Made by a program: the position numbers and the translations under genes. Of a stretch of DNA of 64,000 nt, positions 1 to 8,431 are shown piece by piece; position 1 is the first letter of the stretch, and every line of letters starts with the position of its first letter. The stretch lies in the NCBI RefSeq assembly GCF_029894335.1, contig NZ_JARXZC010000044.1:1-64000 (forward strand). The letters run 5' to 3'. The DNA is from Kitasatospora sp. MAP5-34. Lineage in GTDB: Bacteria > Actinomycetota > Actinomycetes > Streptomycetales > Streptomycetaceae. The notes beneath the pieces were generated by a model that ran no database searches, was not told the origin of the DNA, and worked only from the letters and a program-made list of their open reading frames with translations.

Positions 1-656
1 ACAGCGCCTCGGGCCAGACCCTGACCTACTCGGCCACCGGCCTCCCGGCCGGCCTGTCGATCAGCGCCAGCGGCCTGATCACCGGCACCCCGACCGCCGC
101 GGCCACCTCCTCCGTCACCGTCACCGCCAAGGACACCACCGGCGCGAGCGGCTCGGCGAGCTTCAGCTGGACCGTCAACGGCAGCACCGGCGGCTGCACC
201 GGCGGCGGCCAACTGCTCGGCAACCCCGGCTTCGAGACCGGCAGCCTGTCCCCGTGGTCCGCCACCGCCGGTGTCCTCAACAACGACACCGTCAGTGAGC
301 CCGCCCACTCCGGCAACTGGGACGCCTGGCTGGACGGCTACGGCGCCGCCCACACCGACACCCTGTCGCAGACCGTCACCATCCCGGCCGGCTGCAAGGC
401 CAGCTTCTCCTTCTGGCTGCACATCGACACCAACAAGACCACCACCAGCGCGTCCGACAAGCTCACCGTCGCCGCCAACGGCACCACGCTCAAGACCTTC
501 TCCAACCTGAACGCCAACAACGGCTACACCCAGCAGACCATCGACCTCTCCAGCTACGCCGGAAAGTCCGTCACCCTGAAGTTCACCGGCACCGAGAACT
601 CCTCCTCGGCCCAGACCAGCTTCGTGATCGACGACACCGCCCTCAACGCCTCCTGA
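1..656 (+). CDS. C-terminal part of a secreted protease-like protein (putative Ig domain plus C-terminal beta domain)
   Basis: The reading frame is open from the window edge (first full codon at base 3) to TGA at 654-656, so only the 3' end is present. The first ~60 residues resemble a bacterial putative-Ig repeat (GLPAGLSIS, then GLITGTPT), followed by a Gly/Thr linker with CTGGGQLL and a ~150-residue beta-rich domain (NPGFETGSLSPW, AWLDGYG, FVIDDT). This tail is familiar from secreted S8/S53/M4-type proteases of streptomycetes, where it probably aids secretion or wall/substrate binding; that link is from family knowledge, because no catalytic domain is visible here. It converges with phospholipase D across a strong hairpin. 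Confidence 0.7.
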   Translation, partial: SASGQTLTYSATGLPAGLSISASGLITGTPTAAATSSVTVTAKDTTGASGSASFSWTVNGSTGGCTGGGQLLGNPGFETGSLSPWSATAGVLNNDTVSEPAHSGNWDAWLDGYGAAHTDTLSQTVTIPAGCKASFSFWLHIDTNKTTTSASDKLTVAANGTTLKTFSNLNANNGYTQQTIDLSSYAGKSVTLKFTGTENSSSAQTSFVIDDTALNAS

Positions 657-738
657 CGGGGCGGCGCCTGCCTCGCAGGCACCTGGCCCGTAGGCGCTGA
701 CTCACAGACGCTGAACTCACAGCAGCGCCGCCCGAAGG

Positions 739-774
739 CCCGTGGTCCCCCGTCGCAGGACGGGGGACCACGGG
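739..774. terminator. Bidirectional terminator between convergent genes
   Basis: Perfect 16-bp inverted repeat CCCGTGGTCCCCCGTC (739-754) / GACGGGGGACCACGGG (759-774) with a GCAG tetraloop, followed by TCTTTC. It lies between two convergent genes. Confidence 0.85.
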
Positions 775-878
775 TCTTTCCGCACCTCCGGCCCGCGCCG
801 CTCCCGTAGGCGACAACGCGCCCCGGCCCGGGATGAGTTGAGCTCCAGTGCCCGGGACGGCAGCGCGTCGGCCGGGCC

Positions 879-2621
879 TCAGGCCGGGCAGGTGCCCTGC
901 GCGTAGTCGACCGTGGCCGTCGCCCGGGAGTACTGCCACTCGGGGGTCAGCAGGTTCGCGTCGAGCTGTGCGGCTCCGGCGGGGCTCTCCACGAGGTAGC
1001 CGAAGTCCTGCAGCCAGGCCGGGTAGAGGTTCTTCGAGCCGATGTAGAAGGTCGAGCTGTCGACCGAGACGACCTTGGTGTGCAGCGGGTATGCGTGGCC
1101 GTCCGCCCACTTCGCGTCGGGGGCGGCGCGGAAGGACGCGAGCTGCAGGTTCTGGCACATCGCCGTCTTCGCCCTCGACGCGTCTCCGGTGATGGTGGCG
1201 AGCCGGTCCACCAGCGTCTTGCTGATCTCCGTCAGGGACTTCATGTTCGAGTAGCCCGCGCTGCCGACCAGGCCCCGGTTGGCGGGATCGCTGACCACGA
1301 TGCGGACCTTCACCCCGGCCGCCAGTTTGGCGGCCAGGAGGTCGTAGAGCCGGACGTCGTAGCGGGGCAGCGGCGGGCAGGCGCCGTTGACGTCCTGCTG
1401 GGAGATCTCGATGTGGCTGCCGGCCCCGGCGACCAGGGCGCGCAGGGCGCTCTCCTCGGGGTTGACCGTCAGGTAGTCGCGGTCGCCGTTGGTGTTGTCG
1501 TGCAGAGCGATCGGCCCACAGGCGGTGTCGGAGGCGGTGGCCGGAGCCGGCTGGTACGTCGAGGTCGGGTCGGCACTCTCGATACCGACTCCGAGGCCGC
1601 CGACCGCGATCACCGGCACGTCGCCGGTGGGCGCGGCGGGCGCGGGGTTCTGCTCCTGCTCGAGCTGCGGGGTGCAGGCGGCGCCGTTGGAGGAGGCGAA
1701 CCAGGCGGCCGAGAAGACCCCGGTGTGCCGGCAGGTCCAGGTCCACAGGGTGTCGAGGTAGGCACCGGCCGAGGAGGCCGCCGGGCCGGTCAGCGCGAGG
1801 TCGACGTCCGACACCGGGTGAGCGGTGTCGAGGTAGTCGTCCTTCCAGTCGTTGATGCCGCCGGTGATCACGCTCCGGCCGTCGACCACCAGGAGCTTGG
1901 AGTGGTTCCAGGAGAACGAGGTCTTGGAGGTGGTCATCGAAGCGACGGTCAGCGTGACGCTGTCGGCGGCGGGGCCGAGCCTGCCGACCAGCTCGTCGCG
2001 GTAGGAGGAGGGCAGTGCGCTGATGTTGTAGAGCGGAGCAGCGCCGACCAGGATCCGGACCTGGAGCCGGTGACCGGCCGCCGCCGAGGCCTTGAGGCCG
2101 GTCACTATCGCGTCCTCGAACCCGCCGTTCGGGAAGGGCGCGAGCGTCGATATGTCGACGGTACGGGTCGCGTTGGAGATGTTCTCGGTCATCTTGGCGA
2201 GCAGCCGGTCCGTCCCGGTACGGTCGGCGCAGGTCGGGTCGCCCCAGCAGCCCGGCGTCTGCAGCAGCCACCCGGCCGGGTCGGTGGCGGATGCGTCGAG
2301 GCTGTTTCCACTGCTGCGCTGCCAGACCTGGCCCTCGAGCCCGGGCGAGACCTGACGCAGCGTCTGCTCGATGGCGTCGAGATGCGGCGTGGCAGTCGGC
2401 GCAGTGGTCGGCGTGGCAGTCGGACCGGCGGCCGGTTGGGCGGCCGGAGCCGACGCGGCGAGCGCCGGGGTCACGGGCGAAGCGGCGAGGACGGCGGCGA
2501 GCGCCAGCGCGGACGGTACGAGACGGCCGGAGCGACAGGGGAGGTGGCGGGGGCGGAACAAGCGCGGTACGTCCTCTTCTCGAAATGACTGATCGTCAGC
2601 AAAGGATCGCACACGGTACAT
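879..2621 (-). CDS. Secreted phospholipase D
   Basis: Hydrolyses or transphosphatidylates phospholipids outside the cell. Two HKD motifs are present: H240/K242/D247 within HSKLLVVDG, and H514/K516/D521 within HTKVVSVD, each followed by a G..N element, as in the PLD superfamily. A hydrophobic signal segment ending in ALAA lies near residues 34-56, followed by a Thr/Pro/Ala linker. From the first ATG the product is 580 aa. A TTG 20 codons downstream (preceded by AGAGGA) would give a conventional signal peptide of about 36 residues and may be the true start. Single-gene unit; the substrate is inferred from the family. Confidence 0.88.
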   Translation of the reverse strand: MYRVRSFADDQSFREEDVPRLFRPRHLPCRSGRLVPSALALAAVLAASPVTPALAASAPAAQPAAGPTATPTTAPTATPHLDAIEQTLRQVSPGLEGQVWQRSSGNSLDASATDPAGWLLQTPGCWGDPTCADRTGTDRLLAKMTENISNATRTVDISTLAPFPNGGFEDAIVTGLKASAAAGHRLQVRILVGAAPLYNISALPSSYRDELVGRLGPAADSVTLTVASMTTSKTSFSWNHSKLLVVDGRSVITGGINDWKDDYLDTAHPVSDVDLALTGPAASSAGAYLDTLWTWTCRHTGVFSAAWFASSNGAACTPQLEQEQNPAPAAPTGDVPVIAVGGLGVGIESADPTSTYQPAPATASDTACGPIALHDNTNGDRDYLTVNPEESALRALVAGAGSHIEISQQDVNGACPPLPRYDVRLYDLLAAKLAAGVKVRIVVSDPANRGLVGSAGYSNMKSLTEISKTLVDRLATITGDASRAKTAMCQNLQLASFRAAPDAKWADGHAYPLHTKVVSVDSSTFYIGSKNLYPAWLQDFGYLVESPAGAAQLDANLLTPEWQYSRATATVDYAQGTCPA

Positions 2622-2736
2622 CGGGGCTGCGGCTCAGGTCCCCCCGAAGGACCGGACGGGCATCCGGCCGCCTCCTGCCTGGACGATCGCGCGGACCCCT
2701 CACCGGCACGGGCCGGCCCGGCCGACGCCGGCCCAG

Positions 2737-3222
2737 CTAACGGTGTGTCCAACCCGACGCCGAGCAGGTTCCGTCGGCGCAGCCCGGAGGACCGTCCGGG
2801 GCAGCCCGCGTCGTGGTGGCGGCCGGCGGCCCACCCGGTACGGCACGGCCAGCTCCCGTGGCCGCGCGGTACTTGGCGGCGGCGAAGGCCGCTGCCCGGG
2901 CCAGCGGCAGACCGGTGGGTGTGCTGAGCCGCTGGGCGAGCGGCCGGTGCCCGGCCAGCGCCCACAGGCAGGTGACGAACGCCTGCGGGCCGCGCCAGAC
3001 CTCCCCCGTGTCGGCGACCACGGTGATCTCCCCCAGGGTCGCCTGATGGTCCAGGCCGGGGAATCGCTCCCGGGCCTCGGCGGAGTTCACGGCGACGAAC
3101 TCCAGCGGCACGAGCTGGATCTCTCCCCGCAGCCAGCGGGTCAGCTGCCGGCAGAGCCCGCACGCGGGATCGTGCAGCACCGTGAGCCCGCTGACCACCG
3201 GTTCGGCCGGAGGCGTCGTCAT
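2737..3222 (-). CDS. DCC-family thiol-disulfide oxidoreductase-like protein (DUF393)
   Basis: 161 aa. The N-terminus carries HDPACGLCRQ with a CxxC pair (C21, C24), the hallmark of the DCC/DUF393 thioredoxin-like family; the later LGEITVVADTGEVWRGPQAF stretch also fits the family. The C-terminal ~35 residues are low-complexity Pro/Ala/Thr with two further cysteines. It follows the membrane protein gene by only 6 bp, so the two are probably co-transcribed from the palindrome-bearing promoter at 3637-3735. The actual redox partner is unknown. Confidence 0.75.
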   Translation of the reverse strand: MTTPPAEPVVSGLTVLHDPACGLCRQLTRWLRGEIQLVPLEFVAVNSAEARERFPGLDHQATLGEITVVADTGEVWRGPQAFVTCLWALAGHRPLAQRLSTPTGLPLARAAAFAAAKYRAATGAGRAVPGGPPAATTTRAAPDGPPGCADGTCSASGWTHR

Positions 3223-3228
3223 CAGGGT

Positions 3229-3636
3229 CTAAGCCTTGGTCGGCTGCTGGGTCCAACCCTGCGGCGCGACCGGCGGGCGGTGCCGCCGCTCCAGCGCGCC
3301 CCGGCGGCGGATCTTGTTCAGCACGTACACGTTGCCCAGGTGTATCCAGCCGATCGCCAGCAGGACCGAACCGAGCTTGATCGAGAGGAAGTCGAAGATC
3401 CCCTGGACGTCCGTCACCTGCGAGCCGGCCCTCATCCACAGGACCACGAAGCCCAGGTTGATCAGGTAGAAGCCGACCACCAGCAGGTGGTTCACCGCGT
3501 CGGCCAGCTTCTCGTCCCCGGCGAAGACGTCGGTCAGGAACAGTCGGCCGTTGCGGCTGAGAGTGCGGGCCACCCACACCGTCACACCGACGGCGACGGG
3601 CAGGTAGGCGGCATAGCTGACGACTGTGTCGTACAT
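3229..3636 (-). CDS. Small integral membrane protein, three predicted TM helices
   Basis: 135 aa with hydrophobic segments at about residues 4-25, 46-68 and 79-105 and a basic C-terminus. I do not recognise a named family. It is the first gene of a two-gene unit with the DCC protein. The promoter region carries two inverted repeats (3649-3666 and 3695-3708) matching the one upstream of the SDR-type epimerase at 17257, which suggests shared regulation. A role in a membrane redox or cofactor process together with the DCC protein is only an inference. Confidence 0.7.
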   Translation of the reverse strand: MYDTVVSYAAYLPVAVGVTVWVARTLSRNGRLFLTDVFAGDEKLADAVNHLLVVGFYLINLGFVVLWMRAGSQVTDVQGIFDFLSIKLGSVLLAIGWIHLGNVYVLNKIRRRGALERRHRPPVAPQGWTQQPTKA

Positions 3637-3648
3637 CGGAAAGCTCCG

Positions 3649-3666
3649 TTTCGAACGCGTTCAAAA
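3649..3666. promoter_or_regulatory. Operator-like palindrome, copy 1
   Basis: TTTCGAACGCGTTCAAAA is palindromic except at one symmetric pair; the core GAACGCGTTC is perfect. It sits just upstream of the membrane protein/DCC operon and matches 17300-17313. Confidence 0.65.
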
Positions 3667-3694
3667 CCTTGTACGCCCGACAGTAGACCTAGTT

Positions 3695-3708
3695 TTGAAC
3701 ATGTTCAA
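3695..3708. promoter_or_regulatory. Operator-like palindrome, copy 2
   Basis: TTGAACATGTTCAA is a perfect 14-bp palindrome, 45 bp (centre to centre about 44 bp) from copy 1. It differs from the 17300 site only in the two central bases. Likely second binding site of the same repressor. Confidence 0.6.
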
Positions 3709-3863
3709 GATGACGTCTGAAGCCGAGCCGGGCCGGTGTCCGCTCCTGCCCACCGTGCGGGTGGCCGAGGGCGGCGCCTGTCGGGCGCGATCCGGTTCGA
3801 GCAGTCACACCGGCACGGAAAATGCCTTGCCCGGCAGTCGGGGCAACTGGGAGGCTTCCGGCC

Positions 3864-4139
3864 ATGTCCGACACTAGATCCAGCAGCTCACCGGGGGTGG
3901 CCGCCCTGTTCTCCCAGGGACGGCTGACGGCTGTCCCTCGGAAGACGGCCCGGCGCGAGCAGTTGCTCGTGCACCTCACGGAGACACTGTTCGAACGGGA
4001 CCGGGCCTACAGCGAGTACGAGGTCAACCAGGCGCTGCTCACAGTGCACGAGGACTGTTCGGCACTGCGCCGCTACCTGGTCGAAGCCGGCCTGTTGACC
4101 CGACCCAGGGACGGCAGCAGCTACCGGCGGGCCGCGTAG
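3864..4139 (+). CDS. DUF2087-like small protein, possible transcriptional regulator
   Basis: 91 aa from the ATG at 3864, chosen over an earlier in-frame ATG at 3822 because GGGAGG (3851 region) sits just upstream. The segment RREQLLVHLTETLF...YSEYEVNQAL...DCSALRRYLVEAGLL and a C-terminal GSSYRR resemble the DUF2087 fold, a small winged-helix-like domain found alone or fused to ArsR/MarR regulators. It is divergent from the membrane protein/DCC operon and could act on it, but no direct evidence shows this. Confidence 0.7.
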   Translation: MSDTRSSSSPGVAALFSQGRLTAVPRKTARREQLLVHLTETLFERDRAYSEYEVNQALLTVHEDCSALRRYLVEAGLLTRPRDGSSYRRAA

Positions 4140-4235
4140 CCGCTCACCTGGGCGAGTCCTGATCAGGCCGTGGACGCCGCGTGCAGGCCGCCACCGTGGC
4201 GGCTGTGGTCGGTCCGGTCTCCTACGATGGCGCGC

Positions 4236-5915
4236 ATGACTACTGGGGGCCTGGACGCCCGGCTCATCGACGACCGCTTCGAACTGCTGCAACGCCTCGG
4301 CGGCGGCGGCATGGGCCTGGTCTGGCGGGCCCGCGACAACGCCCTGCACCGCGAGGTCGCGCTCAAGGAGGTCCGCCCGGCGGACCCGGCGATGGCGGCC
4401 GCCGACCCGGCACAGACCCGGGAGACCCGGGAACGGGTGCTGCGCGAGGCACGTTCGCTGGCCCGCCTCCAGCATCCGAACGTGGTGATCATCCACCACA
4501 TCGTCGACAGCCCTGAACATCCCCACCCCTGGCTCGTCATGGAGTTGGTGAGCGGCGGCAGCCTCGCCGACCGGCTCGCCCAGGGCCCGCTCACCGTCGC
4601 GGAGGCGGCCAGGATCGGGCGTGGCGTCCTCGGCGCCCTGCGGGCCGCCCACGCGGTCGGCATCCAGCACCGGGACGTCAAACCCGGCAACGTCCTGCTG
4701 CGCGCCGACGGCACCCCGGTGCTCACCGACTTCGGCATCGCCGCCATGTCCGGCGCCACCGCCCTCACCAGCACCGGCGCGCTGATCGGCTCGCCCGAAT
4801 TCATGGCCCCCGAGCGGATCCGTGGCGAGGAGGGCAACCCCTCCTCCGACCTGTGGTCGCTCGGCATGATGCTGTACGTCGCGGTCGAGGGCCGCCACCC
4901 GCTGCGCCGGGCCAACGTGATCTCCACCCTCGCCGCCGTGCTCGACGAACCGCTGCCGCCCCCGGTGCGCTCAGGGCCGCTCGGCCCGCTGCTCGGCGCC
5001 CTGCTGGCCAAGGATCCGAGGACCCGCCCGGACGCCGCCCAACTCGACCAGGCGCTCGCGCAGGTCGAGTACGAGGCCGGGCACGAGACCCGGTACGAGG
5101 CCCAGTACGGCGCGTCGCCGGTGCCGGCCGATTCGCCGACCTGGGTGCCGACGCCCCCGGGAACGCCGACCGTGTCCCCAGTCACAGCCCCGGTCCTCGA
5201 CCTCGCCCCGATCTCACCGAAGCAGCCGGCTCGCGGCGGACCGCGACGGACCACGCTGATAACGGTCGCTGTCGCCCTGACGGCCGTCGCCGGCATCCTC
5301 GGTTGGAGCCTAAGACCCGGCACCGGCACCGGCACCGGCCTGCCGACAACCGCAGCCACCGCACCCCACCTTGCACCGGCCCTCCCGGCGGCGAGTCACC
5401 CGGCAGCGGCCGCCGGCGCAGCAACGGCCCCCTCGTCCGCTGCAGGCGATCCCTCCACCCCCAGCGCTCCCACCGGGGGTCTGATCACCCCGGCCGGGGT
5501 GCGCGCCACGATCGCGGCGATGAGCCCGACCATGGGCGGCACCAAGGTCATCCGGCTGGTCATCTATCCGGAGTACGCGAGCGCCACCTTCCCGACCGCC
5601 GCCAACCCCGAGCTGTACGACTCCGTCGACTACCGCGACGGCAGTGTCACCCGCTCGGTGGGCGGCACCGTGACCGACGTCGACAAGGTCATCGACCTGC
5701 GAGGCTTCGACTGGGACGCCCTCCCCGCACTGCTGCAGAAGGCCCAGGACACTCTGAAGGTGCCCAAGCCGAACAGCCCCTACCTCATCATCGAAGCCGA
5801 CATGTTCACCGGAGTCCCGGGTATCAGCGTCTACCTGTCGAACGACTACGGCAGCGGCTACCTGGAGGCCGACGCGAAGGGCAACGTCACGAGGAGCTAC
5901 CCCCTGGGTTCCTGA
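4236..5915 (+). CDS. Transmembrane serine/threonine protein kinase (PknB type)
   Basis: 559 aa. Kinase domain about residues 14-275: glycine loop GGGGMG (22-27), ATP-binding K44 in ALKEV, catalytic HRDVKPGN (145-152), DFG (165-167) and APE (191-193). A Pro-rich linker leads to one TM helix (about 340-359), then a GTGTG run and a ~200-residue extracellular domain. That outer part is not PASTA-like; it resembles a small sensor domain I cannot name. An in-frame ATG nine bases upstream (4227) is an alternative start; neither has a clear Shine-Dalgarno. Signals from outside are probably relayed by phosphorylation; ligand and targets are unknown. Confidence 0.88.
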   Translation: MTTGGLDARLIDDRFELLQRLGGGGMGLVWRARDNALHREVALKEVRPADPAMAAADPAQTRETRERVLREARSLARLQHPNVVIIHHIVDSPEHPHPWLVMELVSGGSLADRLAQGPLTVAEAARIGRGVLGALRAAHAVGIQHRDVKPGNVLLRADGTPVLTDFGIAAMSGATALTSTGALIGSPEFMAPERIRGEEGNPSSDLWSLGMMLYVAVEGRHPLRRANVISTLAAVLDEPLPPPVRSGPLGPLLGALLAKDPRTRPDAAQLDQALAQVEYEAGHETRYEAQYGASPVPADSPTWVPTPPGTPTVSPVTAPVLDLAPISPKQPARGGPRRTTLITVAVALTAVAGILGWSLRPGTGTGTGLPTTAATAPHLAPALPAASHPAAAAGAATAPSSAAGDPSTPSAPTGGLITPAGVRATIAAMSPTMGGTKVIRLVIYPEYASATFPTAANPELYDSVDYRDGSVTRSVGGTVTDVDKVIDLRGFDWDALPALLQKAQDTLKVPKPNSPYLIIEADMFTGVPGISVYLSNDYGSGYLEADAKGNVTRSYPLGS

Positions 5916-5935
5916 CGATGCGTCAGAAGTCGTAC

Positions 5936-5982
5936 CTCAGGCGCGCAGTACCCGGACGTCTCAGGCGCGCAGCACCCGGACG
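5936..5982. repeat. Tandem duplication of the deoR 3' end
   Basis: Two 23-bp copies of CTCAGGCGCGCAG(T/C)ACCCGGACG at 5936-5958 and 5960-5982 with one mismatch. The second copy contains the stop and last codons of the DeoR gene, so its end has been duplicated into the intergenic space. Confidence 0.75.
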
Positions 5983-6719
5983 CCGCAGGCGGCGATGGCC
6001 CGCTCCTGCTCCTCGTCGAGCAGGTCGTCGGTGACCAGGTCATCGATCTCGGCGAGCGGGCAGATCTCGGCGAAGGTGACCCGGCCGATCTTGGTGTTGT
6101 CGGCGACGACCACCGAACGGGCGCTGCTGCGCAGGAAGGCGCGGTCGGTGTGGGCTTCCATCTCGTCGTGGGTGGTGCAGCCTTCGCTCGCGGTCAGACC
6201 GTCCACGCCGATGAAGGCGATGTCCAGGTGGTACTGGGTCAGCATCCGCTCGGCGGCCGGCCCGACCAGTTCGTAGCTGGCGGTGCGGGCGTTTCCGCCG
6301 ACGACCACCAGCCGGATGTCGGGGCGGACGATCAGGTCGGCGGCGATGTTGACCGCGTTGGTCACGATGGTGAGCCCGCTGCGGTCGGCCAGTACCCGGG
6401 CGATCTCGGTGACCGTGGTGCCTCCGGTCATGCCCACCACCGCGCCGTCCGGGACGAGCGCGGCGGCGGCGAGGGCGATCCGCTGCTTCTCCACCTGCTG
6501 CCGTCCGGCCCGGTGGCGCAGCGGCAGCTCCAGGTTGACCGTGCCGGTCACCGCGCCGCCCCGGGTGCGGTGCAGCAGTCCCTGCTCGTGCAGGGTCTGC
6601 AGATCACGGCGGACCGTCGCGCCCGACACGCCCAGCAGGTCGGTGAGCGCATGCACATCGGCGCTGCCCTCCTTGGCGATGTGGTCAAGGATGCGCGCGA
6701 TTCGATCAGCTTTGAGCAT
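5961..6719 (-). CDS. DeoR/GlpR-family transcriptional regulator of the sugar operon
   Basis: 252 aa from the ATG at 6719 (MLKADRIARIL), which begins directly at the helix-turn-helix; a longer upstream reading is unlikely. N-terminal DeoR HTH (VSGATVRRDLQTL, then RTRGGAV), then the DeoR C-terminal sensor domain with GMTGGTT, TNAVNIA and VVVGG motifs that bind a sugar phosphate. It is divergent from the ABC transporter/sugar catabolic operon beginning at 7013, the standard arrangement for an effector-responsive repressor of that operon. A CCACGCC-aac-GGCGTGG repeat (6774-6790) in between is a possible operator. Confidence 0.88.
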   Translation of the reverse strand: MLKADRIARILDHIAKEGSADVHALTDLLGVSGATVRRDLQTLHEQGLLHRTRGGAVTGTVNLELPLRHRAGRQQVEKQRIALAAAALVPDGAVVGMTGGTTVTEIARVLADRSGLTIVTNAVNIAADLIVRPDIRLVVVGGNARTASYELVGPAAERMLTQYHLDIAFIGVDGLTASEGCTTHDEMEAHTDRAFLRSSARSVVVADNTKIGRVTFAEICPLAEIDDLVTDDLLDEEQERAIAACGVRVLRA

Positions 6720-6773
6720 GTTGGGAGTGTAGCCCCAGGTAGGGCGGGTGTGACTGACCGCGCACCTTGAGTG

Positions 6774-6790
6774 CCACGCCAACGGCGTGG
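6774..6790. promoter_or_regulatory. Inverted repeat in the deoR / sugar-operon divergent promoter region
   Basis: CCACGCC (6774-6780), 3-bp spacer, GGCGTGG (6784-6790). It lies 54 bp from the DeoR start and is the clearest dyad in the 293-bp divergent region 6720-7012; candidate operator. No convincing -35/-10 pair could be assigned. Confidence 0.4.
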
Positions 6791-7012
6791 ATCACAACAG
6801 TCCAGTAACAGCGTCTGGACCTGGGGGTCGGCCTCGTGAATACTTCGCGACGCGGCAGCGTCCCTTTCGGATCTGCTCGAAACTTGCCAGGTCTGATCAA
6901 TTCCACGCATCAAGTGCCGGATTTGACGCACGGTGCCGGCACATCAGATCTGGACAAACCAGGCGTGGACCCGGTCACCTGCGGGTCCGACGGTGCGAAG
7001 GCGGTAACGGCA

Positions 7013-8290
7013 GTGAACAAGCGTGTGCTCAGTTTTGCGGCGGTCTGTGCAGTCGGCACTCTCACCCTCGCGGCGTGCGGCAGCAGTGGCGGCAGTGGTG
7101 GTAGTCCCAAGGCGAGCGGCCCGGTGACCCTCAAGCTGGTCGCGGCCGACTACGGCGACAAGGCGTCCAACAGCTCCACGCTGTACTGGAACGACCTGGT
7201 CAAGAGCTTCGAGGCCGCCAACCCGACCATCAAGGTCGATGTCCAGGTGATCAACTGGAACGACATCGACAAGCAGGTCAAGACGATGATCCAGAGCGGC
7301 AACATGCCGGACGTCCTGCAGACCGGCGGCTACGCCGACAAGGTCGCCGACAACCTGCTCTACCCCGCCTCCGACGTGCTCTCCCCCGCCACCCAGGCCA
7401 ACGTCATCGACACCTTCGCCAAGGCCGGCCAGGTCAGCGGCACCCAGTACGGGATCCCGTTCGTCTCCTCCGCCCGCGCCTTCTTCTACAACAAGGCGAT
7501 CTTCGCCCAGGCCGGCATCACCACCCCGCCGCAGACCTGGGACGACGTCAAGGCCGACGCCACCCTGATCAAGGCCAAGGTCCCCGGTGTCACCCCGTAC
7601 GCGCTGCCGCTCGGTCCCGAGGAGGCCCAGGGCGAGAGCATGATGTGGGAGCTCGGCAACGGCGGCGGCGTCACCGACGCCTCGGGCAAGTACACCCTCA
7701 ACAGCCAGGCGAACATCGACACCTTCAGCTGGCTCAAGACCAACCTCGTCGACCCCGGCCTGACGTACGCCAACCCCGCCACCACCGACCGCAAGACCGC
7801 CTTCGCGGACTTCGCCGCCGGCAAGGCCGCCATGCTCAACGGCCACCCCTCGCTGATCCAGATGTCCAAGGACGGCAAGGTCGACTACGGCGTCGCCCCC
7901 ATCCCCGGCAAGAACGGTGCGCTCAAGTCCACGCTGGGCGTGGCCGACTGGATGATGGCCTTCAACAAGAACGGCCACAAGGACCAGATCAAGGCCTTCC
8001 TCGACTTCGCGTACTCCAAGGAGAACACGGAGAAGTTCGACGAGACCTACAACCTGATGCCAGTCACCAAGGACACCCTGGCCGACATGACCTCCAGCGG
8101 CAAGCACGCGGACCTCGCGCCGTTCTTCGCCCTGCTCCCGAACGCCTCCTTCTACCCGCTGGGCGACACCAGCTGGGACGCCGTCTCCGCCCAGATCAAG
8201 CAGAGCATCGGCACCGCCGTCAGCGGCGACCCGGCCAAGGTGCTGGGCGACCTGCAGAAGAAGGCCCAGGACGCGGTCGCCAACAAGTAA
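7013..8290 (+). CDS. Sugar ABC transporter substrate-binding lipoprotein
   Basis: 425 aa from the GTG at 7013 (MNKRVLSFAA), chosen because it places a signal peptide and lipobox (TLAAC, then GSSGGSGG) at the N-terminus. Extracellular solute-binding family 1 features follow: ANPTIKVDVQVINWND, YGIPFVSSARAFFYNKAIF, ...KAAMLNGHP and a C-terminal DLQKKAQDAVA. It captures a sugar for the two permeases downstream. No dedicated ATPase gene is in the operon, so a shared MsiK-type ATPase probably powers it, as is usual in streptomycetes (family knowledge). Likely repressed by the adjacent DeoR protein. Confidence 0.9.
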   Translation: MNKRVLSFAAVCAVGTLTLAACGSSGGSGGSPKASGPVTLKLVAADYGDKASNSSTLYWNDLVKSFEAANPTIKVDVQVINWNDIDKQVKTMIQSGNMPDVLQTGGYADKVADNLLYPASDVLSPATQANVIDTFAKAGQVSGTQYGIPFVSSARAFFYNKAIFAQAGITTPPQTWDDVKADATLIKAKVPGVTPYALPLGPEEAQGESMMWELGNGGGVTDASGKYTLNSQANIDTFSWLKTNLVDPGLTYANPATTDRKTAFADFAAGKAAMLNGHPSLIQMSKDGKVDYGVAPIPGKNGALKSTLGVADWMMAFNKNGHKDQIKAFLDFAYSKENTEKFDETYNLMPVTKDTLADMTSSGKHADLAPFFALLPNASFYPLGDTSWDAVSAQIKQSIGTAVSGDPAKVLGDLQKKAQDAVANK

Positions 8291-8390
8291 CCCCCGGACT
8301 GACCACCGGAAGCGGACGGGAGAAGACCGGCGCCGGCCGGCCGTTCCCCCGTCCGCCCCCGTCCGCCCACGCACCGCACGTCGGCAAGCC

Positions 8391-8411
8391 GTGCGGCAGA
8401 CACTGCCGCAC
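8391..8411 (+). promoter_or_regulatory. Intercistronic stem-loop after the binding-protein gene
   Basis: GTGCGGCAG-aca-CTGCCGCAC, a perfect 9-bp stem with a 3-nt loop in the 141-bp gap between the binding protein and the first permease. Such hairpins commonly stabilise the upstream mRNA or partly attenuate read-through, giving more binding protein than permease; function inferred. Confidence 0.55.
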
Positions 8412-8431
8412 ACACACGGAAGGCACCACCC

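Noticed and set aside
643..2271. 542-codon frame antisense-shifted within phospholipase D
   Set aside because: Same strand but another frame of the PLD gene; very Arg/Pro-rich, not protein-like.
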